Assembly: GCA_037783415.1 (NCBI GenBank)
Contig: JAZGTN010000059.1
Location: 4,030,001 to 4,094,000 of the forward strand
Source: Leptasterias polaris
Lineage: Eukaryota > Echinodermata > Asteroidea > Forcipulatida > Asteriidae
Direction: 5' to 3'
DNA length: 64,000 bases
A model generated the notes under the pieces. That model worked only from the letters and a program-made list of their open reading frames with translations, made no database searches and was not told where the DNA came from. Position 1 is the stretch's first letter, and each line of letters starts with the position of its first letter. Made by a program: the position numbers and the translations under genes. Of this stretch, positions 10,596 to 21,426 are shown in pieces.

Positions 10596-12811
10596 TTATG
10601 TGACAGGCGCTTTTCTCCTCAGCATCCTCCTCTCGCCGTCCATCAGAATCAGATCCTTGGTTGTCCGTTGTCTCGTCACCTCCCGTAAGTTTCTCTTGAG
10701 GCGACCACCAGCAGACTGAGCCAGTGCCCGGGCCTGGAGTCTCCGAGCCCCCTTGGCGCTCACACACCGTGTCGCTTGGAGCTGGCGCTTCCTCCGTGCG
10801 ACTTGCTCTTGAAGCTCTTGCTCCACGTCTTCCACTATCTCACTCTCGGTCCTCAAGAAGAGTGAGTTCCTACGCTGGAGGGCGTTGTAATACTTGAACG
10901 TAAGATCAGCAGGCTGTGCGAAGGGAGTGGACTCGCGGTTGGGGTGTTTGGGAGTTGAAGCAGCGTTGCTCGTTGACGGGCTGTCAACACAGTCTCCCCT
11001 CTCGGGGCATGGAGTGCTTTCTTCGGTGGTGACTAGTCGGGACGTGGGCGGTGGGGAGTCCGTGAGTTGTTCGATGCCTTTGGGTTTACCGCGAGGCGAG
11101 ATTGATGGCAATGATTTGTCATCTTTCAGTTGAGAATATCGCGACATAGCGTTGTGAGTCGAAACATTCTCTACAGTGAGCAATCCCGCTGCGACGTCGA
11201 TGAGCTCCTTCTTTCTATAGAGCTTTCTCAGCGCCATTTGCAAACGAATCTGGGCATAACTTTGTCAGTTTTTCTGTCATTTCGCGAGGGGATGGTTTGT
11301 CTTCTTTCCCAGGTACCATGCTGAGAGATCCACGTCTTTGGTTGTAGTATCCTTTTGTGCACGTTTTGACACCCAAAATGGCGGACAGGACATATAGGGC
11401 ACTTCTATTAGAAAATCTTCAAGGCGATGATGGGGAACTTTTGAAGGGGCAACAAGGTCAAGACCATAGGGCAACCATTCATAGAGGTCAATTTGTCTTG
11501 GTTTTAATTCAAGGCCTGACGTATTAAACCATTTATTTATGCTTTTATTTATATATAGGCCTATATATATATATATTAATATACTTTTATTTTATTTTAT
11601 TAAAAAAAAAAAAATTGTTGGGGGGTTGCAAGGGGTCTGAAGTTTGTTTGTTTGTTTTTTGTTTTATTTCCATTCATACATTCATACACTGGTTGGTGAA
11701 TCCAAACTAACCAGTACTAAACCATTCATTTATGATTTTATTTATTTATTTATATATAATAAATATACTTTGGTGGGGGGGGGGGGGGGGGGTTGCAAGG
11801 GGTCTGAAGTGATAAGATAAATCGACTTACTCGTTCTCTGAATTGTGACAGCGATGCAATAGAGTCAGATGCTCTTCTACCAAGCCTCCGGGTCAACAGC
11901 TTCACATCTCGCAAATCCTTCTGTGCCTTCTGTTTGTCCAGGGATGAAATAATGGCCGACCTCTCGTTGAACAGCGTGGAAAGTTTCTCGCGGTTGGTGT
12001 GGAGGTGTGCAATACCTGCCGACAAGTAGGAATGGCGTGTTGGGGACGGGGACCTGGGCGGGGATGAGGACTGTGGCGACATCCCTGGAGTAGTGTAGCG
12101 TGGGGAGACCTTGGGCGGTCGTGAGAGGGGCAGTCCGGATATAACCGCTACTGGCATGGAGTAACGACGGCCGAAGCGTGCACCGGCCGGCTCCTCGGTG
12201 GGGTCGGTTCTTCGTCAGCATCCTCATCGCGAACCTTGGGGACCTCAGGCTGGTCATCATCCTCTGGACTGTTAGGCAGCACACCTTTGTCTAAATAACT
12301 CTCCAATAGTAGCGTCCTCAGTTGATGGTTGGTCCTCATTTGATTGTTTATCCTTAATTTCATCTTCTTCCAGCTCGTCATTTTGTTGGTTTCCATTCTC
12401 AAAATTGGTTCGAAAAATCCGCCATTTCCTGATCGCTCTGTCATTCTGGTACAGCTTGGGGATCGCTATTATCCTTTTCACCACATCTGCCGCCGAGATT
12501 TTCCCCTTTGTCTTTGCCGATTTGGCCCGGACATTTCCCGACGACTGTGCCACATCTTCTGTATGCTGCGGTTTTTTCTCGATCCTCTTGTTTCACGGTT
12601 GGCTCTGCCGGAGAAGCTCTCTCTCTTGTTCGGGCGTGGCCTGTGACACCTTCGCAATGATCTTCCCGTTACTCGATACCCCAGTGAGTTCCTCGATAAT
12701 GGCCCGCGCCTCCGAGCTCACAAATAGACTTTCACTCTTTAGGTTTAGATTCGGGTCCAGTTTGATTATCCGGCTGACGCAAGTGCATTCAGTTTCACCA
12801 TTACATGCCAT
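10596..12811 (-). CDS. Unrecognised basic, helix-rich protein gene, two exons, 5' exon disrupted
   Basis: The 3' exon is 11249-10596 (acceptor CCCAG, stop TAA at 10598-10596). It joins in phase 0 to an upstream exon ending at 11831, where CGA is followed by GTAAGT. The junction reads SLSQFRER then IRLQMALRKLYRKKELIDV, a continuous charged helix. The C-terminal half has long Arg/Lys/Glu/Gln-rich helices (VEDVEQELQEQVARRKRQL). The proposed start is the ATG at 12811-12809 (AAAATGG context, in-frame TAG upstream). From there the frame reads MACNGETECTC... to ELLRQSQP, then meets an in-frame TGA at about 12595-12593, continues in the same frame (KGKISAADVVKRIIAIPKLY), slips by one base near 12280 and returns near 12215. 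No family was recognised. It may be a decaying gene, an allele with lesions, or contain consensus errors. The spliced 3' half argues against a processed pseudogene. Confidence 0.6.
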
Positions 12812-14110
12812 TTTGATGACCAATGTTTTGTGCTATCAAGTCAATTCTACGGGCAGGGTATCTCCTTATACAAACATTACATGCAGACTAAAATTGTGCC
12901 TTGAGCAAAAACTAAAAACTTCTTCAAGCTAGTACTATGCCTTGATTGATGATGCTGACGCTTATTTGTAGTAAGACTGTTGAGACGCTAGCGTCTGAAC
13001 TGAGAGACCTCTTTGGCAAATTCTGATGTTCAGCCCACAAACACGCTGCTTTTGTATTTACAACCGATCACATAAGTTACACAATTCGAGACCGTCTTCC
13101 TACCTCCATGGTATAACTAAAGCAACATTACATTGAAACAGTCTTAACGGCAAGCCTATGTTGCTCATAAAGTGGTTGTGTTACAGCGCCAATGCGTAAG
13201 GTACCGGTGCTATTCTAACTAGATCACCACAGGGGAGCAGCATTGTCAACAAGAGACAATAGGTTGATTTTCTGGGTACCAGCCTTTGATCCAACCACCA
13301 AGCTAGGGGTTGAGCAGTGGCGTAATCAGGGGGGGGGGGGTGGTGCATAGGCAGCCCTCCCCCCTCAGAACCCTTGCCCACTCTTCTCCTAGTCAGTTAT
13401 TTCGCAACACCACAACACACGTATGAAAGCTGTTCAACATACGGGAAAGGCAGGTGTGAGCATTTCTGTCTCGCAGTCACCCAACGTTGACAAGTATACC
13501 CAGCAATCTGTAAAACGTACAGTTACGTTTGTCAAAAATATACAAATATATTTATACAAGTATATTGGAATAGTCCGATTTGAATCGATCACCATAATAA
13601 ATGAAAATCTGTAGTGCGCCATGTCTGTTAGAAAGCAACCCTGGAGCATAGAAAACGAACTCTGCTATTGACTGCACTTAAAGCCAAGACTTAACAAATG
13701 AGTTCTCAAGTTAGTTTAGAAATTGGGGAGAGTGTCTCCTAACTGTCTGAGGTTCGATGAAAGAGCATTCAAAAGAGATGGGACAGCATGTGACAAATAT
13801 TGACATTATTCCTCCTTTTATATATTACTCACTGAAATAATGACCAAACCAAATATTTGACCTGTCCCCTTCATTGCATCTGAAGTAGTTGTTGTTACGA
13901 AAGCTCATGCGTTTTTTAATGTTATTAGTTAGTCATTAAGTGCATGCTACCACTAACTTCATCATTGTTTTATCAAACCAAATAAGTAATTGACTTGAAC
14001 TGCCAATTAGTTTTGCGAAAGCCAAGAGAATTTACTTAAATTACAAAGAATAAGTAGTTTCACTAAAGCAGAAAAATGTATCAATGTGGTATTGGTATCC
14101 ATTTTAGGCG
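12812..14110. other. No gene found
   Basis: Holds the presumed 5' flank of the preceding minus-strand gene. At 13314-13340, CAGTGGCGTAATC followed by a G run resembles one end of the hAT-like element at 18342, but no matching second end was found. Confidence 0.3.
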
Positions 14111-14272
14111 ACTCTAAAAATTCCTGGGTTAGAATTGACCCGGATTCAAGGTTTCAGGCTGACCCAGTTTTAAAATATGGGATTTTAACTCGAGAACTTT
14201 GTCTTAGTGACCCACTTGTGGGTCATTTTGACACAGATTCCGGGTCTTACTGACCCAGGAAGGTTTGTAGTG
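14111..14272. mobile_element. GGGTCA-rich MITE-like element, copy 4
   Basis: Left end ACTCTAAAAATTCCTGGGTT, right end near GGTTTGTAGTG, with GGGTCA/TGACCC units between. It is shorter than the copy at 23831, so it is probably internally deleted. Confidence 0.6.
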
Positions 14273-14359
14273 TTATACTTAAAAACGATTTTTTAACCCC
14301 CTTGCACCGACGACACATGCTGCAACAGACAAGCTCACCATTTTAAGAGTCAAACTGCG

Positions 14360-14750
14360 CATAGACACTAGGGTAAGTATTGGGGTCTTTTATTGCCTAT
14401 TACATGTATCACAAGGCCGGACGGCAACTTCAAGGTGAGGGCTACACCTGACTGATTTGGGCTATCGACCCAAACCAACTGCCACCAGGGGCACGTTGCT
14501 ACCTACTCCTGAGGCTGAAACAGGGGGCTGAAACAGTGTTACCCCCTTCACAGTCCGTAGGAATGTATGCATGGGTATCATCCACTATAGGAGCCTGGCT
14601 GGTAGAGCAGAATGCACTACTTTCCTAGGTTTAAGTGCCTTGCTCAAGGGCACAAGTATCATGACCGGGAATCAAACCTACACTCTGCTGCTGACAACAC
14701 CAGCGCTTGGGTCCGGAGAACTAGACCGCTCGGCCACGACACGCCACACA
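14360..14750 (-). mobile_element. tRNA-derived SINE
   Basis: Read on the minus strand, a polymerase III A box (TGGCCGAGCGG) lies near 14740-14730 and a B box (GGTTTGATTCC) near 14686-14674. These are followed by the conserved CCTTGAGCAAGGCACTTAAA motif that also follows the head of the SINE at 59940. The longer spacing between boxes suggests a Leu/Ser-type tRNA ancestor. It is not a working tRNA gene. Confidence 0.7.
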
Positions 14751-15214
14751 CGCTTCCTAATAAATTTACGCAAATTTTCCTTTGAACCCGGTTGGGCCGG
14801 ATCTGCTGCAGTTTGTTGTATAAAACAAACTTTTATTTTAAGCTAAAAAAATAAATAAGAAACGGCCATGTCAATTTCCGATAATTGGGCCATGATTCAA
14901 TACCTGATGTACGAGAGTGTCGGATCATGGCGGGGTCGGATCGATCCCAGGGCCCAGCGTACATGCTGGGTTCCTCAGAGGGCGTGCCCGCATGAGTGCA
15001 TCAATAATACTCATCGGATTAAACGCATATTGTTTGTTAGCTTACTGAAAGAAAACACTGAAGTCACCTTTTCCATGCCCATTCTCCCAAATGTTCACTG
15101 CCATACCGAGAGGCACAATTGATGAGACATTGCAAATGATCAATAGTTCTTCGAACTAGCGAGACCTGCCAGTTTCAGCTGTAAGTTGTGTGTTATACAA
15201 AAAAGGAAATAGTA

Positions 15215-15385
15215 TAGAAATATTGACTGCTATGAGGGGCACAGTTAAAAATTATAGGCCCAAGGTGATGTCAAAACCATGACTATGCCCGAAGCGAAGC
15301 TGAGGGCATAGTCATGGTTTTGACATCACCGAGGGCCTACAATTTTAACTGTGCCCCGAATATTAAGCAGTCAATATTTCTTTTA
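15215..15385. mobile_element. Foldback element
   Basis: Left arm from GAAATATTGACTGCT through GGGGCACAGTTAAAAATTAT and GGTGATGTCAAAACCATGAC, then a short loop at about 15288-15305, then the inverted right arm ending AGCAGTCAATATTTC. Arms are about 75 bases with a few mismatches. A further GGGCACAG word recurs at 15490-15525. Confidence 0.65.
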
Positions 15386-16842
15386 TATACCGAAGAAAGG
15401 ACATCAGTTCGCGCCGTGACACGAACGTATACAACGCGTACGGAAGTACACAAGCGACCTATGAAATACAGCAGTGTGTTGCGACTGGCGGGCACAGTCG
15501 ATTGCTGTGCCCCGGGCACAGTTAATTATGACGTCATCTTGATAGAAAAAGGGGGGCCCAGCTATTTCAATGACTCCACTTTTAACCAATCAGATTAGAG
15601 GATTCTATATATGAGGTATATAAAATTAACTATGACAAACTGCTTACCAACCAAAAGGACCTGTGGTATAAATGCAAAAATAGAGAGAAAACTCTGCTAG
15701 TGTCGAAACGTCAGGCCACTAACTAATTTATACAAGTTCATACAAGGAAGCCTTGGTATAACTAATTGCTAGAAAAAAATGACAAAGGTTTAACGGTCTA
15801 TATATATATATATATCACCATTCCAGTATAATCGTGTAACTTTATTTTTGGTTTCTGAAAGAAAATATCTTTGACTTTCTTTCAAATATAATAGTTTGAA
15901 GTTGATCTTACTATATTATACGAAGTGTTCTTATCTTGGACAAACTTGTGTAAGCCTTCATATTTTTTTCCCTGGAACTTATTGATGTTGTTCAATTTCT
16001 TTGTGCGTGGCTCCTTATTGTGCCCTGCCATGGCATGGGGTGCAATTTATGCACTGCTAATGCACATGGCGTTTTCCCAGCTCTTGTTATGTACCAGTTC
16101 AGTTCGGTTCTCCCAATTACTGAAACTGATGAAGGAATGAGCATCGAGAAGAAAAAAGACCGAACATAAGACAAGAGATTACTGAAACCCATTAAAGCTC
16201 GCCACTCATTCAAAATAAATTCAGGGCCGTTGTGCCCTTTATCAGTCCCACTGAATGGCAACTACTTAGAGGGCAAACTACTTATTGTATCACGTTCTTC
16301 TGTACTGGTTATTACGCTATACATTTTTTACCCAGTGTTTTAACGCTATTTGAAAACCTCAGTCTGCAAACAGTTTTTATTAACTGCATCACCAGTGAGC
16401 TTGGAAGAATACAAACGGTGTAAGAAAATTTCCGTCTTAAATAACATGTTGGTACAGTGAGGCTGCTCTCACTACCACTAGAGATTCCATTCATTTTAAA
16501 ACCATGTGCTCACTTTCCGTCGGCCTAGGACGACAGACGAGATCTACCTAATCTTACTCACAGACGAATCTACTAGTTTGCCTGTTCTCTCTTCACTGAT
16601 GTAATTTACCACCATGTACATTATATGTACATTATATGTACATTATACTAAAGACCACTGGTCGAAACGTCGAGATTATACCAATTGCTCACATCAGAGC
16701 CGACACGCTTCCGCAAAAGAGATTTGCACGTGGATGTATCCCCAGTAGACACATACTTCTCCCATACCGTGAAGAAATTCAAACATCACTTTAAAAAGCG
16801 TATGTACAACATTGGTAATTGTCAAATCAGTATTCACCAATG
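15386..16842. other. No gene found
   Basis: Non-coding by eye. TCGAAACGTCAGGCCACTAAC (15703-15723) resembles 62478-62498, and a related word occurs near 16661, so parts belong to a dispersed repeat. A small tandem of ATGTACATTAT lies at 16613-16648. Confidence 0.3.
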
Positions 16843-17145
16843 ATGTGACCCAACGTATAAATGAATTAACAAACCTGTGAAAGTTTAAGCTATATCGGTC
16901 TTCGGAGTCATGAGAAAACATGTGAAAACCCCCATTTTATGTTTTCACTGTTTTCAAACATCGGATTTTATCGCGCGTGATAAAGACTAACTGTTTTACT
17001 CATTTCCTAAGAACTATATAACTTCAAGCAAAACTAATTCAAGGGAAGTTTTCCATCATGACCATCTTTATACCATGTAAGTTGTGTGCAAATCTGTGAG
17101 CATTTATATTTTCAATCTTACCGATTAGACACACCCTTTAGTTAC
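16843..17145. repeat. Dispersed repeat, family shared with 24883-25132
   Basis: Aligns with 24883-25132 through GATGTGACCCAAC, CTGTGAAAGTTTAAGCT, TGTTTTCACTGTTTT and CAATCTTACC. No coding potential. Confidence 0.6.
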
Positions 17146-17399
17146 AAACTTGCTGAATGTTACGTTGCGGATGCTTTTTGTTAATAATGGTTACATGATT
17201 GAATTCAATTCAACAAAATGTACTGCCGTGATAAAAAGCATGAAATTGTTTTTCCCTGTGTACAAGGAGAGAAGAGGGCACAAGCAGTTGGGCACAAGTA
17301 AATAACATTTCAATTTCTGTAAAATAATAATTGGGACAGTATGTAATAATTAATATACTCCCTCAAAAATAAGTCTCATTACGGGCTTATGTTAAGATT

Positions 17400-18000
17400 A
17401 CTCTAAAGTTTCCGAGTCAAAATCTATGATCTCGTTGGGCCTGACCTATTTCTGGGTCAGTATTAGCCTTTTGTCTAGGCCTTCGTGGCTTGGACAGCTT
17501 CATAGCGCCGCGATTTCAAGCGACTGATGAAAGGGGAAACCACGCACGCGAGTGGCTAAGGCACGAGGGCCCTTTCCAACTTGTTTGCGGTCTAATGTGT
17601 TTCTTTATAATCTCGATTTTTGCTACCAAAACGGTAGCAAAAGTCCAAACCAATCAGAAGCGAATAATGCATGTTTCATGCTTCATGAATAATTCATCAA
17701 AAAAACGCAAACAAGTTGGAAAAGGCCCTCGTGGCTTCGCCACTCGGCTCGCGCGCGTGGTCTCCCTTTCCAGTCGCTCCGTTGTTTACAAAGCTGTCCA
17801 AGCCACGATGGCCTTGTTAAAAGGCTAGGTCAGTATGACCCGGAATCTGTGTAAAACAAAGAGATTAGTGAGTCCTTTCCGCTGTTATAAAAATGACACA
17901 TAAGTGGGTCAAACTGTCACAGAATCTGAGACAAAAACCCAAAACGGCTAAGGTACCCTGGTACCCGCAATTTGGGTCAAGCCCGGTAATTTGTAAAAGA
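17400..18000. mobile_element. GGGTCA-rich MITE-like element, copy 5, split by an insertion
   Basis: Left part 17400-17463 begins ACTCTAAAGTTTCCGAGTC and resumes at 17828 after a 364-bp insertion. The join reads TTTCTGGGTCAGTATGACCC, which matches the uninterrupted copy at 23831, confirming that it was one element. Confidence 0.7.
17464..17827. mobile_element. Foldback element with 9-bp target duplication (Mutator-like by TSD)
   Basis: The element begins TAGCCTTTTGTCTAGGCC and ends GGCCTTGTTAAAAGGCTA. Its arms extend about 130 bases each (for example CAAGTTGGAAA opposite TTTCCAACTTG). It is flanked by the identical 9-mer GGTCAGTAT at 17455-17463 and 17828-17836. Nine-base duplications with long inverted arms are typical of Mutator-like foldbacks. 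Its only long ORF is a by-product of the inverted arms. Confidence 0.85.
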
Positions 18001-18333
18001 CAGTGAAGCTAGTAGCTACTCCACGATTTGTTAGCTCTCAATATTGAACACCATTTTCAAGGCGTTCCATAGCAGGCCAAGACTGGGTGGATGTCGGACA
18101 TTGCTCCTAATGCCCATCAAACGCAAACCCTCGATAAACGGTTTCCGAACCCAATGGTTCATTTGCGGTCATATTGCTTGTTAGATAGAACGTGCACGAC
18201 GTATACAAACTTTAAAAGAGCATTCACTCATATCATGGTCGATGCAAATCGATGTGCTACGATCCCAATAAGTCAATTAAAAAATAATAAGTTATGCATT
18301 ATCTAACTTGATTGACATGAGCTGCGTTTATAA
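18001..18333. other. No gene found
   Basis: Short non-coding stretch between two mobile elements. Confidence 0.3.
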
Positions 18334-18341
18334 CCAACGCG

Positions 18342-19741
18342 CAGCGGCGGCACCAGACCTGTTAATCTGGGGGGGCAAGAGGGGGGCAAACTAAAATTTA
18401 GGGGGGGGGCAAACAAAAATCGATAATGAAATTTTGTACTGCAGAAAAGCATTGACGGACTTACACCGGCGTTATTCTTGACTGGGGGTATCTGGGACAT
18501 TTACGTCAATATAATGGCCTTCGGGTTGGGCGCTGTTGGACGCTTTTGGGCTATAACAAGCGTTTGATGTATAATGAGCACGGTCGGAAAGATGTTTAAA
18601 AAGTAGAATATAATGATCCACACAAACGTGCCTTAGAAATGCTTCGCTTTTGCTAAATTTCGCGAAACAAAACCCTCCGCCATTTATGGGAGTCAAGATT
18701 TTGACTCCCATAAATGGCGGACAAATTCTATTAGTCTTATTTCCAGTCGCGGCTGTTGAACTACGACTGAGCAATTATTTTATTTAAAATGTTACGATTA
18801 CCATCTGTTTATTGTATTCCAATAAATATCCAGTTAATAAATGAATGAAAAAAGAAAAAAAAAACATACGCTGAATAATTAAGTAGCAAGTCCCCACGTC
18901 TCGGTCCGGGCGTCAAGGCCAGCAGCAGCAAAGCCCCGCGGCCATACCACCAGTGTGTGGACGTGTTTACTTGTATTACACACACATGTCGTCAAGTAGA
19001 GAATGGTATATTACCTGGTGTTCATGTGATAGGTTTACCAGGCCACAGGCTACGGCGCCAGCCTACTACTCTTCATCGCGCATTATTGCCCACTACACCG
19101 ACGATCGTACGGCTTGAAATACGTATACATTTCGCGGGACACGTCTCGGGTCAGAGGTAAATTTTTTAATATATTATTACCATTCACTAATTATAACACT
19201 TTAAAGGTGTTTTATTGCAAGAACAACTCTTAATAACTATAAGGAACACCTCCAACCGTGAGATTTCGTGAGATCTTAAGGCAACGTGTTTCTTTAAGCG
19301 CAACAACTAGCAGTAAGCAATACAGCACCCCTCAATCCACGTGAACATCAAGTTTATGTCGTGTGTAGTCAGAAATAAGATTTTGCACTGTGTGAATTTG
19401 ACGTGTTGTGCGACTGCGTGTACAATGGCTGCTTGCGGTTTTGGGCATGCAGACAATGCATTTCTATTTATAGCAAGTTTCCAAGCTTGTACAGATGGAA
19501 AGTGTATTGACTATTGGGCTTTTTTGATGGTGCCAGCTCATTATGAGGGATGAAGTTGAGTTTATTATTTACAGCGCAAACAACATTGTAACAAATTGGG
19601 TGCAATGGTTTGGATTAAACTCAATTTCCGCCATCGGGGAAAAACTGGGGGGGGGCAAACTGGGGGGGGCAAAAAAAATAACTGGGGGGGCATTTGCCCC
19701 CCCCCCCCCCCCCCCCTTGCCCCCCCGTAGCGCCGCCACTG
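18342..19741. mobile_element. Non-autonomous hAT-like DNA transposon, 1.4 kb
   Basis: The left end is CAGCGGCGGCACCAG and the right end is GTAGCGCCGCCACTG, inverted versions of each other. Both are followed inward by runs of G (or C) and GGGGGGGCAA units. The element is flanked by the 8-mer CCAACGCG at 18334-18341 and 19742-19749. Eight-base duplications and CAGNG termini are hallmarks of hAT elements. No transposase ORF is visible inside, so it is non-autonomous or gutted, and a degenerate foldback lies within it. Confidence 0.85.
18535..18722. mobile_element. Degenerate relative of the TTAA foldback, with a perfect hairpin
   Basis: GAAAGATGTTTAAAAAGTAG followed by ATAATGATCCACACAAA matches the arm of the foldbacks at 8778 and 20140. 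The outer ends are lost. Its centre is a perfect hairpin: 20-base arms at 18677-18696 and 18701-18720 around the loop GATT. Confidence 0.65.
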
Positions 19742-19749
19742 CCAACGCG

Positions 19750-20139
19750 GTCCACGAAGAAGTTCTGATTAGACGAGATGAATCAATGATACCTGCTGTG
19801 GTATTATTATGATTACACCGTAACAAGGAACAATCTGTCTGCGGATCACCTTGAAGAAAGGACAGCGGTGGGGACAAGGCAACAGTATGTAGCTATGATG
19901 ACCGTTTGGTCATTGATCTCTACACCACATAACCCCCTCCCCCCACCACCACAAAAACAATAACTGCCCCCCATAACTAAAAAGGAATAATAATAAAACA
20001 GTTATCAGGCCTACTTAATTGTTTGCAAAAGAGCCACAGAGCCCGGACTTCCTGCGTGCACGATTTGTACACATCTCAATGGAAGAAACAAATTCAATCT
20101 TATAAATTATTTTATAGAGATTGCACGGTCTGATTTTAA
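19750..20139. other. No gene found
   Basis: Short stretch between the hAT-like element and the next foldback. No exon or repeat could be supported. Confidence 0.3.
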
Positions 20140-20511
20140 AGGGACACGTTGCCTTGGATCGGGCGAGTTGGTCTATGAAAAGCTTTTGAAACCGTTTGTT
20201 ATGAAATGCATATGGTTAGAAAGATGTTTTAAAAGTAGAATATAATGATTCACACAAATATGCCTCGAAATTGCTCGGTTTTCCTTTTACATCGTGAACT
20301 AACATTTTGTAGAGTCAAATTTTTGATTCCACAAAATGGCGGACCGTGTTAGTTCGCAAAGTAAAAGGAAAACCACGCAATTTCGAGGCATACTTGTGTG
20401 GATCATTGTATTCTACTTTTAAAACATCTTTCTAACCATATGCATTTTATAACAAACAGTTACAAACGCTTTTCATAGACCAACTCGCCCGATCCAAGGC
20501 AACGTGTCCCT
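20140..20511. mobile_element. TTAA-flanked foldback element, copy 2
   Basis: Same family as 8778-9161: starts AGGGACACGTTGCCTTGG, ends with the inverse, and is flanked by TTAA at 20136-20139 and 20512-20515. The centre sequence indicates that it lies in the opposite orientation to copy 1. Confidence 0.85.
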
Positions 20512-21426
20512 TTAAGCAGCTTTTGATACGAAGAAAGTGGGCACATCCTTAACAAATTCCAGCCGTTACTTTCATAACTATTGAATTTATGTGGAATTTA
20601 TGACGACACAAAATGTAAAATTTCCCGCATGACAAGTGTCGTATCTTGCCTGCCAGAAAGGCCTGGAAGGAACGACAACAGTTTATAAATCAGGCCTAAT
20701 TAATCGAGACAAAGGTCCGAAAGAAACAGAGACAATACCTCGTGGTCCAAGGGGGAAACCAATGGGCAGCGGTGGCGTAACTATACCCACCCCCTGTGCC
20801 CACCCCATCTGAAATAGTATGTACCTTTTAGATTACAAATTACCAGAACAAGAATTTACATTTTAAACCACATCTTTTCTATTAACTTATAAACGTCAGA
20901 ATATCTTTTAGCAAACGGCATACCAAGAGCGCTGATTGGCCTCACTGGAAAAACAAAAACGGTGCAACCATTTGTGGCCCCTAGAAAATGTACCTTATTG
21001 CAAAATCATCGTATTCTCACCAGTGGGAACACTTAACATTTATTTTTTGACATTTGTGAGGAAAAGAGCACCGTTCACACAAGCACGAGGCTCAAAATCT
21101 CTGCTCAAATTGGCTGCAATCAAATATTTACGAATAATTATAGTATAACATTATGATTTTTAAGGCTTAGGAGCACAGTATTGTTCAGGAAAGCGTAGTG
21201 TGGTTTATGCCGCATATCGGCAGCCTACCTATAGCTGACAAAATCACTAATAACTAATTAACTTTTTAAATCAAATATTATCATTTTGTGTATCTCTATC
21301 CTCATATCAGAGAATACAAACAGGAAATATTTCACTTGTTCTGTCCTTGCGCTAAGGTCTGAGACACTTCGTTCAGTCTGTTCAGATGTGTGAATACTTG
21401 ACTCTGTGCCTTTTTGGGGACTCGTT
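20512..21426. other. No gene found
   Basis: At 20770-20800, GGGCAGCGGTGGCGTAAC followed by C runs looks like another hAT-type terminus without a partner. The stretch is otherwise the 3' flank of RDH-like copy A. Confidence 0.3.

Noticed and set aside
11877..12284. Alternative 135-codon minus frame overlapping the disrupted exon
   Set aside because: It is a shifted shadow of the frame that reads MPVAVISGLPL, which joins correctly to the next exon.
12593..12595. In-frame TGA read as selenocysteine
   Set aside because: No redox-type context and no identifiable SECIS element; the nearby frame slips make a lesion or consensus error more likely.
17490..17828. 112-codon ORF inside the 364-bp foldback
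   Set aside because: It spans both inverted arms, has no domain and exists only because of the palindromic structure.
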